Origin: Dyadobacter bucti
GTDB taxonomy: Bacteria; Bacteroidota; Bacteroidia; Cytophagales; Spirosomataceae
Assembly (NCBI RefSeq): GCF_005869225.1
Contig: NZ_SWFP01000006.1
Location: 186,001-250,000, forward strand
DNA: 64,000 nucleotides
Direction: 5' to 3'
Shown here: piece by piece, positions 44,900-53,156 of the stretch
Position numbering within the stretch: the first letter of the stretch is position 1
Layout of the letters: every line of letters begins with the position of its first letter
The notes under the pieces: model-generated
The model's input: only the letters and a program-made list of their open reading frames with translations
Database searches by the model: none
What the model was told of the DNA's origin: nothing
Position numbers and translations under genes: made by a program

Positions 44900-45529
44900 A
44901 TGGAACTATCCGTATTAAATATAAAGGGAGAAAATACCGGTAAAAAGGTTAGTGTGTCAGAAGAAATCTTCGGCATTGAACCTAATACGCACGCGATCTA
45001 TCTCGATGTGAAATTGTATCTGGCAAATCAGCGCCAGGGTACTCACAAATCAAAAGAACGTGCAGAGGTAAATCACTCGACACGTAAAATTAAACGTCAA
45101 AAAGGGACGGGTGGAGCCCGTGCTGGTAGCATCAAATCTCCTGTATTTGTAGGTGGAGGTCGGATTTTCGGTCCAAGGCCACGTGATTACAGTTTCAAGA
45201 TTAACAAAAAAGTAAAGGTGTTGGCTCGTAAGTCTGCCTTCTCTGCCAAAGCAAAATCTGATGCAATTTCGGTTTTAGAATCATTCACTTTTGACGCTCC
45301 TAAAACCAAATCTTACCTGAATGTATTGAATTCACTTTCTCTTGTGAATACCAAAACATTACTCATTCTTCCTTCTGTCGACAGCAATGTATATCTGTCG
45401 AGCCGTAACATTCCGAAAGCAAAAGTTACAACAGTTGATGAAGTAAATACTTATGACTTGATGTATGCGGATCGTCTTTTGATTAGTGAATCTGCATTAT
45501 CTATTTTGGAAACCCAATTGAACAAATAA
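44900..45529 (+). CDS. rplD: 50S ribosomal protein uL4
   Basis: This 209-residue protein lines the exit tunnel with its extended loop (KRQKGTGGARAGSIKSPVFV, GGGRIFGPRPRDYSFKINKK). In E. coli L4 represses its own operon by attenuation and by blocking translation, which makes the structured region upstream of rplC of interest. The gene starts five bases after rplC. Confidence 0.98.
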   Translation: MELSVLNIKGENTGKKVSVSEEIFGIEPNTHAIYLDVKLYLANQRQGTHKSKERAEVNHSTRKIKRQKGTGGARAGSIKSPVFVGGGRIFGPRPRDYSFKINKKVKVLARKSAFSAKAKSDAISVLESFTFDAPKTKSYLNVLNSLSLVNTKTLLILPSVDSNVYLSSRNIPKAKVTTVDEVNTYDLMYADRLLISESALSILETQLNK

Positions 45530-45530
45530 G

Positions 45531-45818
45531 ATGAGTGTACTGAAACGTCCGATTATAACCGAAAAGGTAACGGCTCAGGGTGGTCAAGGAAAATATGCCT
45601 TTGAAGTGTCCCTTACTTCAAATAAAGTTGAGATCAAAAAGGCTATTGAAAAACTATTTGGGGTTACCGTAGAAAGCGTTCACACAATGCGCAGCATTGG
45701 AAAAAGCAAATCCCGCACTTCGGGAGGTAAGTTTGTAAGTGGAAAAACGTCAACTATCAAGAAAGCTATTGTAACAGTAGCGGAAGGTGAGATCATCGAT
45801 ATATACGGTGAGGCATAA
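45531..45818 (+). CDS. rplW: 50S ribosomal protein uL23
   Basis: This 95-residue protein sits at the tunnel exit and docks trigger factor and the signal recognition particle. LKRPIITEKVT at the start and KKAIEKLFGVTVESVHTM are family hallmarks, followed by a basic loop. It begins one base after the rplD stop codon. Confidence 0.97.
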   Translation: MSVLKRPIITEKVTAQGGQGKYAFEVSLTSNKVEIKKAIEKLFGVTVESVHTMRSIGKSKSRTSGGKFVSGKTSTIKKAIVTVAEGEIIDIYGEA

Positions 45819-45857
45819 TTTAGTTGATTGATTCAAATCTTTGACGAGTTAATAGCA

Positions 45858-46682
45858 ATGGCAGTTAAAAAATTAAAACCTACAAGTGCTGGTCAGCGTT
45901 TTCGCTCCGCTCCTACTTTCGAGGAGATCACAACGGCGAAACCTGAGAAAAGTCTACTGGAAACCATCAAAAGAACAGGTGGTCGTAACAGCCAGGGACA
46001 TCGCACGATGCGTCATATAGGAGGTGGTCACAAGCGGAAATACCGTGTAATTGATTTCAAAAGAAATCGGTTTGATGCACCAGCAACAGTTCTTACAATT
46101 GAATACGATCCAAACCGTTCAGCACGTATCGCTTTGGTTCAGTATGAGGACGACGAGAAAAGATATGTAATTGCACCAAACGGACTGAAAGTAGGACAAG
46201 TTATTGTTTCTGGAAGTTCAGTAGCACCGGAGGTAGGAAACGCTCTTCCTTTGGGGTCTATGCCAATTGGTACAATTGTTCATAATGTTGAGCTTACTCC
46301 TGGTAAAGGAGGCCAGTTTGTCAGAAGTGCGGGAGCTTATGCTCAGCTTGTGGCGAGAGAAGGTAAATATGCAGTGTTGAAAATGCCATCCGGCGAAATG
46401 CGGATGATACTTTCTACCTGTATTGCAACGGTAGGTACAGTATCTAATTCAAGCCATATGAATGTAGCTCTTGGAAAGGCAGGACGCAGACGTTGGTTGG
46501 GACGTCGTCCAAGAGTTAGGGGTGTTGCTATGAACCCAGTTGATCACCCAATGGGTGGTGGAGAAGGGCGTTCTTCTGGTGGACAGCCTCGGTCACGTAA
46601 CGGACAGTTCTCAAAAGGACTTAAAACCCGTGATCGGAACAAGCATTCAGAAAAATTGATTATCAGCCGTCGTAAAAAATAA
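45858..46682 (+). CDS. rplB: 50S ribosomal protein uL2
   Basis: This 274-residue protein is needed for subunit association and peptidyl transfer. KRTGGRNSQGHRTMRHIGGG, YDPNRSARIALVQYEDDEKR and the C-terminal VRGVAMNPVDHPMGGGEGRS are conserved, including the functional His in the last motif. The Met at 45858 fits the family start MAVKKLKPTS; upstream in-frame residues from 45828 do not. Confidence 0.98.
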   Translation: MAVKKLKPTSAGQRFRSAPTFEEITTAKPEKSLLETIKRTGGRNSQGHRTMRHIGGGHKRKYRVIDFKRNRFDAPATVLTIEYDPNRSARIALVQYEDDEKRYVIAPNGLKVGQVIVSGSSVAPEVGNALPLGSMPIGTIVHNVELTPGKGGQFVRSAGAYAQLVAREGKYAVLKMPSGEMRMILSTCIATVGTVSNSSHMNVALGKAGRRRWLGRRPRVRGVAMNPVDHPMGGGEGRSSGGQPRSRNGQFSKGLKTRDRNKHSEKLIISRRKK

Positions 46683-46691
46683 TAGAATAAC

Positions 46692-46970
46692 ATGGCACGC
46701 TCATTAAAAAAAGGACCATATATAGACTTTCGCCTTGAGAACAAAGTAACTGTGATGAACAGTGCTGCTCGCAAGTCTGTAATTAAGACGTGGTCACGAC
46801 GTTCAATGATTTCGCCTGATTTTATCGGGCATACATTCGCGGTTCACAACGGCAACAAGTTTATACCGGTTTATGTAACTGAGAACATGGTAGGACACAA
46901 GCTTGGAGAGTTTTCGCCAACGCGCAATTTCCGTGGCCATACCGCAAAAAAAGATAAAGGAAGAAAATAA
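46692..46970 (+). CDS. rpsS: 30S ribosomal protein uS19
   Basis: This 92-residue protein of the 30S head works with S13 and contacts A-site tRNA. ARSLKKGPYID, KTWSRRSMISPDFIGHTFAV and VGHKLGEFSPTRNFRGH match the family along its whole length. It follows rplB by nine bases. Confidence 0.98.
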   Translation: MARSLKKGPYIDFRLENKVTVMNSAARKSVIKTWSRRSMISPDFIGHTFAVHNGNKFIPVYVTENMVGHKLGEFSPTRNFRGHTAKKDKGRK

Positions 46971-47025
46971 TTAGTCGACGGTAGCTGGTTTTACATTAGT
47001 GGAACGAGCCTATATCTGAAAGAAC

Positions 47026-47415
47026 ATGGAAGCAAGAGCTATATTAAGAAATGTGCCTACTTCTCCTCGTAAAATGAGGTTAGTAGCCGACATGATTCGC
47101 GGACAAAAGGTTAGCAAAGCGTTGGCGCTGTTAAAGTTTCAACCAAGAGCTTCTTCACCGTTATTGCACAAAGTTTTACTTTCTGCGGTAGCCAACTGGC
47201 AACAGCTGAATGAAGATGCGAAGCTGGAAGATGCTGATCTTATTGTAAAAACCGTTTTTATCGACGGTGGACGTATGTTGAAAAGGTTGCGCCCTGCGCC
47301 CCAGGGAAGGGCACATCGGATTCGTAAGAGATCTAATCACATTACAATCGTGATAGACGACGCAGCGGAGGTAATCGCGAGTGTAGATAAACAAGCAGTA
47401 ATCACTGAATCATAA
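47026..47415 (+). CDS. rplV: 50S ribosomal protein uL22
   Basis: This 129-residue protein extends a beta-hairpin into the exit tunnel. LRNVPTSPRKMRLVADMIRG at the start and KRLRPAPQGRAHRIRKRSNH in the hairpin region are typical. The hairpin tip shows no deletion of the kind linked to macrolide resistance. It is separated from rpsS by 55 bases with no visible hairpin. Confidence 0.97.
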   Translation: MEARAILRNVPTSPRKMRLVADMIRGQKVSKALALLKFQPRASSPLLHKVLLSAVANWQQLNEDAKLEDADLIVKTVFIDGGRMLKRLRPAPQGRAHRIRKRSNHITIVIDDAAEVIASVDKQAVITES

Positions 47416-47434
47416 GTAAACCGATCTATATCGA

Positions 47435-48271
47435 ATGGGACAAAAGGTTAATCCTATAGGTCTGAGACTAGGAATTGTTAGAGGATGGGAGTCAAGTTGG
47501 TATGGAGGAAAGGACTTTTCTGACAAACTTGTTGAAGACGAAAAAATTCGTAACTATATCAAGGCACGTATCCCAAAAGGATCAATCTCGAAAGTAGTTA
47601 TTGAACGTACTCTGAAGCGTATTACACTTACTATACATACTGCACGTCCAGGTATAGTTATTGGAAAAGGTGGAAGCGAGGTTGATAAAATCAAAGAAGA
47701 GCTTAAAAAGATCACAGGTAAAGATGTTCAGATAAACATCTATGAGATAAAGCGGCCTGAGATCGATGCTAAGTTGGTTGGTGAAGCGATAGCGCAACAA
47801 TTACAAGCACGTATTTCATATCGTCGCGCAATGAAGCAATCAATTGCTTCTGCTATGAGGGTAGGAACGCAAGGCATTAAGATCCGTCTTGCTGGACGTT
47901 TAGGTGGTGCTGAAATGGCCCGTACAGAAGAATATAAAGAAGGTCGTATTCCTCTGCATACTTTGAGAGCGGATATTGATTATGCTATCTCGGAAGCTCA
48001 GACTATTTATGGAAAAATAGGTATAAAAGTCTGGATATTCAAAGGCGAGCTTTATGGAAAGCGTGATTTGACGCCGAGTGCTGCTACGGCTGCTGCTGAT
48101 AGAAATGATAGAGGCGGAAATGAGCGTGGTGGTGCCGGTGCTGGTAATGACCGTGGTGGAAGAGATAGAAGAGGTGGTCGCGGCAACGAAGGTGGTGGTG
48201 CTCCCCGTAGTGATGGCGGTGGCGGAAGTGAGGCGGATCGTCGCAAGAGAAATAAAAATAAGAAGAAGTAA
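47435..48271 (+). CDS. rpsC: 30S ribosomal protein uS3 with Gly/Arg-rich tail
   Basis: This 278-residue protein has the normal S3 fold: an N-terminal KH domain (VIERTLKRITLTIHTARPGI and VIGKGGSEVDKI) and a C-terminal domain ending near residue 215 with KVWIFKGELYGKRD. The last 60 or so residues are Arg, Gly, Asp and Asn-rich with many RGG and GGG repeats and a basic end (RRKRNKNKKK). S3 forms the mRNA entry tunnel, where a long basic tail could reach mRNA. The tail is longer than in E. coli S3. Confidence 0.97.
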   Translation: MGQKVNPIGLRLGIVRGWESSWYGGKDFSDKLVEDEKIRNYIKARIPKGSISKVVIERTLKRITLTIHTARPGIVIGKGGSEVDKIKEELKKITGKDVQINIYEIKRPEIDAKLVGEAIAQQLQARISYRRAMKQSIASAMRVGTQGIKIRLAGRLGGAEMARTEEYKEGRIPLHTLRADIDYAISEAQTIYGKIGIKVWIFKGELYGKRDLTPSAATAAADRNDRGGNERGGAGAGNDRGGRDRRGGRGNEGGGAPRSDGGGGSEADRRKRNKNKKK

Positions 48272-48315
48272 TTCGCATTTTCCGGTTTTTTAATCGGTTC
48301 AAATAGATTAAAATC

Positions 48316-48741
48316 ATGTTACAGCCGAAAAGAACAAAATTTCGCAAGCAACAAAAAGGAAAGGGTTCATATAACGGTTTGGCTACACGTGGACATGAAA
48401 TCGCTTTCGGATCATTTGCAATAAAAGCATTAGAGCCAGGTTGGTTGACCGCACGCCAAATTGAGGCAGCTCGTATCTCGGTAACGCGTGCAATGAAACG
48501 TGAAGGTCAGGTTTGGATTCGTGTTTTTCCAGACAAACCAATTACTAAAAAGCCTGCTGAGGTTCGTATGGGTAAAGGTAAGGGTGCTCCTGAGTATTGG
48601 GTAGCTCCTGTTAAACCTGGAACAATCATCTTCGAAGCAACTGGTGTTGCATTGGATACTGCGAATGAAGCATTGCGTTTGGCTGCACAAAAGTTGCCAA
48701 TTAAAACCAAGTTCGTGGTACGCCGGGATTATCAGGAATAG
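48316..48741 (+). CDS. rplP: 50S ribosomal protein uL16
   Basis: This 141-residue protein helps form the A-site tRNA pocket. MLQPKRTKFRKQQKG at the start, MKREGQVWIRVFPDKPITKK in the middle and GKGKGAPEYWVAPVKPG are strongly conserved, including the Arg region that is hydroxylated in some bacteria. It is in its usual place between rpsC and rpmC. Confidence 0.98.
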   Translation: MLQPKRTKFRKQQKGKGSYNGLATRGHEIAFGSFAIKALEPGWLTARQIEAARISVTRAMKREGQVWIRVFPDKPITKKPAEVRMGKGKGAPEYWVAPVKPGTIIFEATGVALDTANEALRLAAQKLPIKTKFVVRRDYQE

Positions 48742-48782
48742 CGCTAACCCGAACGTATTAAGAACACTAATTATTAAAAGCA

Positions 48783-48977
48783 ATGACTAGTAAAGAATTA
48801 AAGGATCTGTCGCAGGATCAGCTCAAACAGCAGATCGCCCAAGAGAGAGAGCGCTTATTGAGGTTGAAATTTGCACATGCTATTTCACCTATTGAGAACC
48901 CTTTGCGTATTCGCGCCTCACGTAAGGAAATTGCAAGACTCTTAACCGAGCTGTCGGCTAAAAGTAACCAACAGTAA
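48783..48977 (+). CDS. rpmC: 50S ribosomal protein uL29
   Basis: This 64-residue helical protein sits beside the tunnel exit. It reads as two long helices with the conserved segment LLRLKFAHAISPIENPLRIR. It has the usual length and location between rplP and rpsQ. Confidence 0.96.
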   Translation: MTSKELKDLSQDQLKQQIAQERERLLRLKFAHAISPIENPLRIRASRKEIARLLTELSAKSNQQ

Positions 48978-48992
48978 ATCAGTTTAGAAATT

Positions 48993-49256
48993 ATGGAGGC
49001 AACAGAAAGAAATTTACGTAAAGAGAGAGTTGGCAAAGTAGTGAGCAACAAAATGGAGAAATCCTGTGTGATCACTGTGGAGCGGAAAGTAAAACATGCG
49101 AAGTACGGTAAGTTTATGACTAAAACTACCAAGCTTATGGTGCATGACGAAACAAATCAGGTTGGAATCGGTGATACGATCCGCGTGATGGAAACACGGC
49201 CGCTTAGTAAAAATAAGCGTTGGAGATTAGTAGAAATCCTTGAAAGAGCTAAGTAA
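48993..49256 (+). CDS. rpsQ: 30S ribosomal protein uS17
   Basis: This 87-residue primary 16S rRNA-binding protein has an OB fold. RKERVGKVVSNKMEKSCVIT, HDETNQVGIGDTIRVMETRP and LSKNKRWRLVEIL are conserved. The stop codon lies two bases before the rplN start. Confidence 0.97.
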   Translation: MEATERNLRKERVGKVVSNKMEKSCVITVERKVKHAKYGKFMTKTTKLMVHDETNQVGIGDTIRVMETRPLSKNKRWRLVEILERAK

Positions 49257-49258
49257 CA

Positions 49259-49627
49259 ATGGTACAGCAAGAATCAAGACTGTCGGTAGCAGACAACAGT
49301 GGAGCGAAGGAAGTACTCGTAATTCGTGTACTTGGTGGAACTGGCAAACGCTATGCGTCAGTAGGCGATAAAATCGTCGTAACAGTAAAATCGGCCCTGT
49401 CTTCTAGTAATATGAAAAAGGGAACGGTTTCCAAGGCCGTGGTGGTACGTACTAAAAAAGAAGTGCGTCGTAAGGATGGTACATACATTCGTTTTGAAGA
49501 TAATGCGGCAGTTTTATTGAACAACAATGATGAACCACGTGGTACTCGTATTTTTGGGCCGGTTGCCCGTGAATTGCGTGAAAAGCAATTCATGAAAATA
49601 GTATCATTGGCGCCTGAAGTGTTGTAA
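49259..49627 (+). CDS. rplN: 50S ribosomal protein uL14
   Basis: This 122-residue protein takes part in an intersubunit bridge and binds the silencing factor RsfS. MVQQESRLSVADNSGAKEVL at the start and RVPRGT-like PRGTRIFGPVARELREKQFM at the end are family hallmarks. Confidence 0.98.
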   Translation: MVQQESRLSVADNSGAKEVLVIRVLGGTGKRYASVGDKIVVTVKSALSSSNMKKGTVSKAVVVRTKKEVRRKDGTYIRFEDNAAVLLNNNDEPRGTRIFGPVARELREKQFMKIVSLAPEVL

Positions 49628-49675
49628 GAAATCACAATGTTAGTATTTCTTTAAATCGATAAGAAAATACCTCAA

Positions 49676-50017
49676 ATGGAAAGTAAAAATAAAAAGACAC
49701 CCGCAAAACTACATGTTCGTAGCGGAGATACTGTAAAGGTAATTTCCGGAAATGCGAAGGGAGAGACTGGCGTTATTAAAAAGATTATCGTAGAAAAGCT
49801 GAGAGCTACTGTTGAAGGTGTTAATATGATTACAAAGCATGTTAAACCTAATGCCCAAAATCCTCAGGGGAGTATAGAAAAACTTGAAGGCCCAATTCAT
49901 ATCAGTAACCTAATGGTTGTTGATCCTAAAACTGGTGAGACTTCAAGGACCGGCCGTAAAGCCAATGACAAAGGTAAATTGCAACGTTTTGCAAAAAAAT
50001 CAGGCAATTTTCTTTGA
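49676..50017 (+). CDS. rplX: 50S ribosomal protein uL24
   Basis: This 113-residue assembly initiator carries a KOW motif (VRSGDTVKVISGNAKGETG) and the VEGVNMITKHVKPN segment. Length and location before rplE are normal. Confidence 0.97.
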   Translation: MESKNKKTPAKLHVRSGDTVKVISGNAKGETGVIKKIIVEKLRATVEGVNMITKHVKPNAQNPQGSIEKLEGPIHISNLMVVDPKTGETSRTGRKANDKGKLQRFAKKSGNFL

Positions 50018-50092
50018 GATCGAATTAACGATACAGTTGAATAATTATATGTAAGCGAGTGGGTCGGCAATCCACAGTAACTAATTTAAAAA

Positions 50093-50647
50093 ATGGCACA
50101 GCCAAGATTAAAAGAGAAATACCTTAGCGAAGTTGTCTCTCAGTTGAAAGACAAATTCCAATATAAGTCGAGCATGCAGGTTCCTCGGTTGACAAAAATT
50201 GTTATCAATAAAGGAATCGGGGCCGCAGTAGCTGACAAAAAGCTTGTTGATACAGGTGTTGAGGAACTGGGTCTGATTACAGGACAGAAAGCCATAGCTA
50301 CGATTTCGAAAAAGGCGGTTTCTAACTTCAAATTGAGGGAAAACATGCCTATCGGAGCGAAGGTTACATTACGTGGAGATCGTATGTACGAGTTCCTTGA
50401 TCGTTTGACGGCTATTGCAATGCCTAGGGTGAGAGATTTCAAGGGGATTAGTGATAAAGGGTTCGATGGACGTGGTAATTATACATTTGGTGTTAAGGAG
50501 CAGATAATTTTTCCTGAGATCAGTATCGAGAAGGTTAATAAGATAACTGGAATGGATATCACATTCGTTACTTCTACCAATTCGGATGAAGAAAGCTATG
50601 AGTTGCTAAAAGCACTTGGTATGCCTTTCACTAATGTTAGTAAATAA
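50093..50647 (+). CDS. rplE: 50S ribosomal protein uL5
   Basis: This 184-residue protein binds 5S rRNA in the central protuberance and contacts P-site tRNA. KIVINKGIGAAVADKKLVD, the loop with PIGAKVTLRGDRMYEFLDRL and the end VTSTNSDEESYELLKALGMP are conserved. A 75-base gap without a hairpin precedes it. Confidence 0.98.
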   Translation: MAQPRLKEKYLSEVVSQLKDKFQYKSSMQVPRLTKIVINKGIGAAVADKKLVDTGVEELGLITGQKAIATISKKAVSNFKLRENMPIGAKVTLRGDRMYEFLDRLTAIAMPRVRDFKGISDKGFDGRGNYTFGVKEQIIFPEISIEKVNKITGMDITFVTSTNSDEESYELLKALGMPFTNVSK

Positions 50648-50679
50648 GGATATACTTTAATATAAGATATTTACCGATA

Positions 50680-50949
50680 ATGGCAAAAGAATCAGTTAAA
50701 GCACGGGAAAGAAAAAGACAAGAACTAGTCGCACGATATGCCGAAAAACGGACAAAATTGAAAGCTGCTGGTGACTGGGTTGGACTTGACAAGTTACCAC
50801 GTAATTCTTCTCCTGTTCGTTTGCACAACAGGTGCAAGATAACCGGAAGACCACGTGGATATATGCGTAAATTCGGAATTTCAAGAGTTCTGTTCCGGGA
50901 TATGGCCTCTGATGGTAAAATTCCGGGTGTTACAAAATCAAGTTGGTAG
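50680..50949 (+). CDS. rpsN: 30S ribosomal protein uS14, long zinc-free form
   Basis: This 89-residue protein is the long, zinc-independent form of S14: the CxxC pairs of the short form are absent and only one Cys remains (HNRCKITGRPRGYMRKFGIS). FRDMASDGKIPGVTKSSW is the typical end. It is in the usual spc position between rplE and rpsH. Confidence 0.97.
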   Translation: MAKESVKARERKRQELVARYAEKRTKLKAAGDWVGLDKLPRNSSPVRLHNRCKITGRPRGYMRKFGISRVLFRDMASDGKIPGVTKSSW

Positions 50950-50954
50950 GAAAC

Positions 50955-50985
50955 TTTCAATTCTGATTTCAATTACTTAACTTTG
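50955..50985 (+). promoter_or_regulatory. Candidate internal promoter before rpsH
   Basis: TTTC at 50955-50958 and TAACTTTG at 50978-50985 are 19 bases apart and are followed by CACTCCCG, close to the strings after the rpsL and rplC boxes. It may start a transcript for rpsH and genes downstream. Confidence 0.55.
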
Positions 50986-51024
50986 CACTCCCGTTTCAAA
51001 GGGGTGTTTAAACTAGGCATAAAA

Positions 51025-51423
51025 ATGTTAACGGATCCCATAGCAGATTATCTGACGAGACTCAGAAACGCCATAAAAGCGAAGCACAGGGTTGTTGAGA
51101 TACCTGCATCCAACATAAAAAAAGAAATTACAAAAGTACTTTTTGACAAAGGGTATATTCAAAGTTATAAGTTTGACGAAATCGGTCCTCAGGGAACGAT
51201 CAAAATAGCTTTGAAATATAATCCTGTGACAAAGCAATCTGCGATTGTGAAATTGGAGAGGGTTAGTAAGCCTGGACTACGTAAATATTCAGGTTCATCA
51301 ACTTTGCCCCGTGTTTTAGGCGGATTAGGGACTGTTATTATCTCTACATCTAAGGGGGTAATGACCGATAAAGAAGCTAAAACACTTAATGTAGGTGGCG
51401 AAGTGTTATGTTTCGTGTATTAA
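51025..51423 (+). CDS. rpsH: 30S ribosomal protein uS8
   Basis: This 132-residue protein binds the central domain of 16S rRNA and in E. coli represses the spc operon. MLTDPIADYLTRLRNAIKAK at the start and KGVMTDKEAKTLNVGGEVLC at the end are conserved. The ATG at 51025 is preferred; the in-frame TTG at 50983 lies in the candidate promoter. Confidence 0.97.
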   Translation: MLTDPIADYLTRLRNAIKAKHRVVEIPASNIKKEITKVLFDKGYIQSYKFDEIGPQGTIKIALKYNPVTKQSAIVKLERVSKPGLRKYSGSSTLPRVLGGLGTVIISTSKGVMTDKEAKTLNVGGEVLCFVY

Positions 51424-51444
51424 TATTTAAAAGTTATTCAGGAA

Positions 51445-52002
51445 ATGTCACGAATAGGAAATAAAGTTATTGTTTTGCCGGCAGGTGTTTCTGTTTCAGT
51501 AGCAGATAACAATGTTGTGTCGGTGAAAGGACCGAAAGGTGTGCTTTTTCAGGCTGTTGATACAGACATCAGTGTTGAGGTGGAAGGAAATGAGTTGAAA
51601 GTAAAACGTCCCACAGAGCAGAAGCGTCATAAAGCGCTGCACGGTTTGTATCGGTCGCTGATCAACAATATGGTGATTGGAGTTGATGCTGGTTATAAGA
51701 AAGAGTTAGAGATAATTGGTGTAGGGTATAAAGCCAGTGCAGCTAACAATGTCTTGGAGTTACAATTAGGGTATTCTCATAATATATTTATGGCTATTCC
51801 TGAAGAGATAAAACTCTCGACTACTTCTGAGAAAGGTCAAAATCCGAAGGTTATTTTGGAAGGAATTGATAAAGAATTAATTGGATCCGTAGCAGCTAAA
51901 ATCAAATCATTGCGTAAAGTTGAGCCTTATAAAGGTAAGGGTATACGTTTTGTTGGTGAAATAGTTCGTCGTAAAGCTGGTAAGTCTGCCTCTAAGAAGT
52001 AG
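51445..52002 (+). CDS. rplF: 50S ribosomal protein uL6
   Basis: This 185-residue protein lies near the factor-binding site. MSRIGNKVIVLPAGVSVS, LIGS-type repeats with GYKKELEIIGVGYKAS, and PYKGKGIRFVGEIVRRKAGK at the end are family hallmarks. Its two duplicated domains are both present. Confidence 0.98.
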   Translation: MSRIGNKVIVLPAGVSVSVADNNVVSVKGPKGVLFQAVDTDISVEVEGNELKVKRPTEQKRHKALHGLYRSLINNMVIGVDAGYKKELEIIGVGYKASAANNVLELQLGYSHNIFMAIPEEIKLSTTSEKGQNPKVILEGIDKELIGSVAAKIKSLRKVEPYKGKGIRFVGEIVRRKAGKSASKK

Positions 52003-52047
52003 TGCGTTGCCACGGAGTAGTTATAAACAAGTTAGATAAGATCAAAA

Positions 52048-52401
52048 ATGGCTAACGTAAAAGCAGATAGAAGACAACGCCTTAAATATCACATTCGTAA
52101 GAAGGTGAAAGGTAGTTCAGAGCGCCCAAGATTATCGGTTTTCCGTTCTAATACCAGTATCTATGCACAAATTATAGATGATATTAAAGGTGTAACACTT
52201 GTTAGTGCGTCGTCTTTGGATCTGGGAGAAAGAAAAGAGAATTCGAATGTTGGTGTGGCACTTGAGGTTGGAAAGAAAATAGCAGCAAAAGCACAGGAGG
52301 CAGGTATTCAGGCAGTTGTGTTCGACCGCAACGGATATTTGTATCACGGTAAAGTAAAAGCATTGGCCGAAGGAGCTCGCGAGGGTGGCCTGAAATTCTA
52401 A
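52048..52401 (+). CDS. rplR: 50S ribosomal protein uL18
   Basis: This 117-residue 5S rRNA-binding protein has a basic N-terminus and the conserved segments RPRLSVFRSNTSIYAQIIDD and VVFDRNGYLYHGKVKALAEG, ending GAREGGLKF. It lies in the normal position between rplF and rpsE. Confidence 0.98.
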   Translation: MANVKADRRQRLKYHIRKKVKGSSERPRLSVFRSNTSIYAQIIDDIKGVTLVSASSLDLGERKENSNVGVALEVGKKIAAKAQEAGIQAVVFDRNGYLYHGKVKALAEGAREGGLKF

Positions 52402-52415
52402 GTATAACTAAGACT

Positions 52416-52931
52416 ATGTCTACAAATACAAAACCTTCAAAGGTTAACGAATCTGATCTGAAAGAACGCGTGGTAGCGATCAATCGGGTTGCAAAAGTGG
52501 TAAAAGGTGGTCGTCGTTTCAGCTTTTCAGCGATAGTCGTTGTAGGTGATGGAAATGGTGTTGTCGGATATGGCTTGGGTAAGGCGAATGAGGTGACTGA
52601 CGCTATCGCGAAAGGAATTGATGACGCAAAGAAAAATCTGATCCAAATTCCTATGTTGAAACATACTGTTCCTCATGAAATGGAAGGTAAGTTTAGTGGT
52701 GGGTTTGTTTTGATTAAACCAGCTGCGCCTGGAACAGGTGTTTTGGCAGGTGGCCCCATGCGGGCAGTGCTTGAAAGTGCTGGTATTAAAGATGTCTTGG
52801 CGAAGTCAAAAGGCTCATCTAATCCACACAATGTAATTAAGGCTACAATTGATGCACTTTTGAAGATGAGGGCTCCACACCAGGTTGCTTTTCAGAGAGG
52901 TGTTAAATTGGAGAAAGTTTTCAACGGATAG
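52416..52931 (+). CDS. rpsE: 30S ribosomal protein uS5
   Basis: This 171-residue protein works in decoding accuracy and mRNA unwinding. ERVVAINRVAKVVKGGRRFS and VVGDGNGVVGYGLGKANEV are the S5 signatures, and PAAPGTGVLAGGPMRAVLES follows. No deletion of the spectinomycin-loop type is evident. Confidence 0.98.
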   Translation: MSTNTKPSKVNESDLKERVVAINRVAKVVKGGRRFSFSAIVVVGDGNGVVGYGLGKANEVTDAIAKGIDDAKKNLIQIPMLKHTVPHEMEGKFSGGFVLIKPAAPGTGVLAGGPMRAVLESAGIKDVLAKSKGSSNPHNVIKATIDALLKMRAPHQVAFQRGVKLEKVFNG

Positions 52932-52960
52932 TCCCACAGGAAATCCTTTATCTGAGAGTA

Positions 52961-53143
52961 ATGATGTCAAAAGTACGTATTACACAAATTAAGAGCACAA
53001 TTGACCGGCCAGAGAGGCAGAAACTAACCATTAAAGCTTTGGGCTTGGGGAAGTTGAACAGATCAGTTGAAAAAGAAAATAGCGAAGCTATTGCAGGCAT
53101 GATCCGGAAGGTGAGCCATTTAGTTAAAGTTGAAGAAATCTAA
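52961..53143 (+). CDS. rpmD: 50S ribosomal protein uL30
   Basis: This 60-residue protein shows VRITQIKSTIDRPERQKLTI and a final segment MIRKVSHLVKVEEI, both typical. Two ATG codons in a row (52961 and 52964) could serve as the start; the second gives the usual MSKVRIT. Confidence 0.96.
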   Translation: MMSKVRITQIKSTIDRPERQKLTIKALGLGKLNRSVEKENSEAIAGMIRKVSHLVKVEEI

Positions 53144-53156
53144 CATATATATTAAC

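Noticed and set aside
50983..51024. TTG start for rpsH at 50983
   Set aside because: This codon overlaps the candidate -7 box TAACTTTG. The ATG at 51025 begins exactly at the conserved S8 N-terminus.
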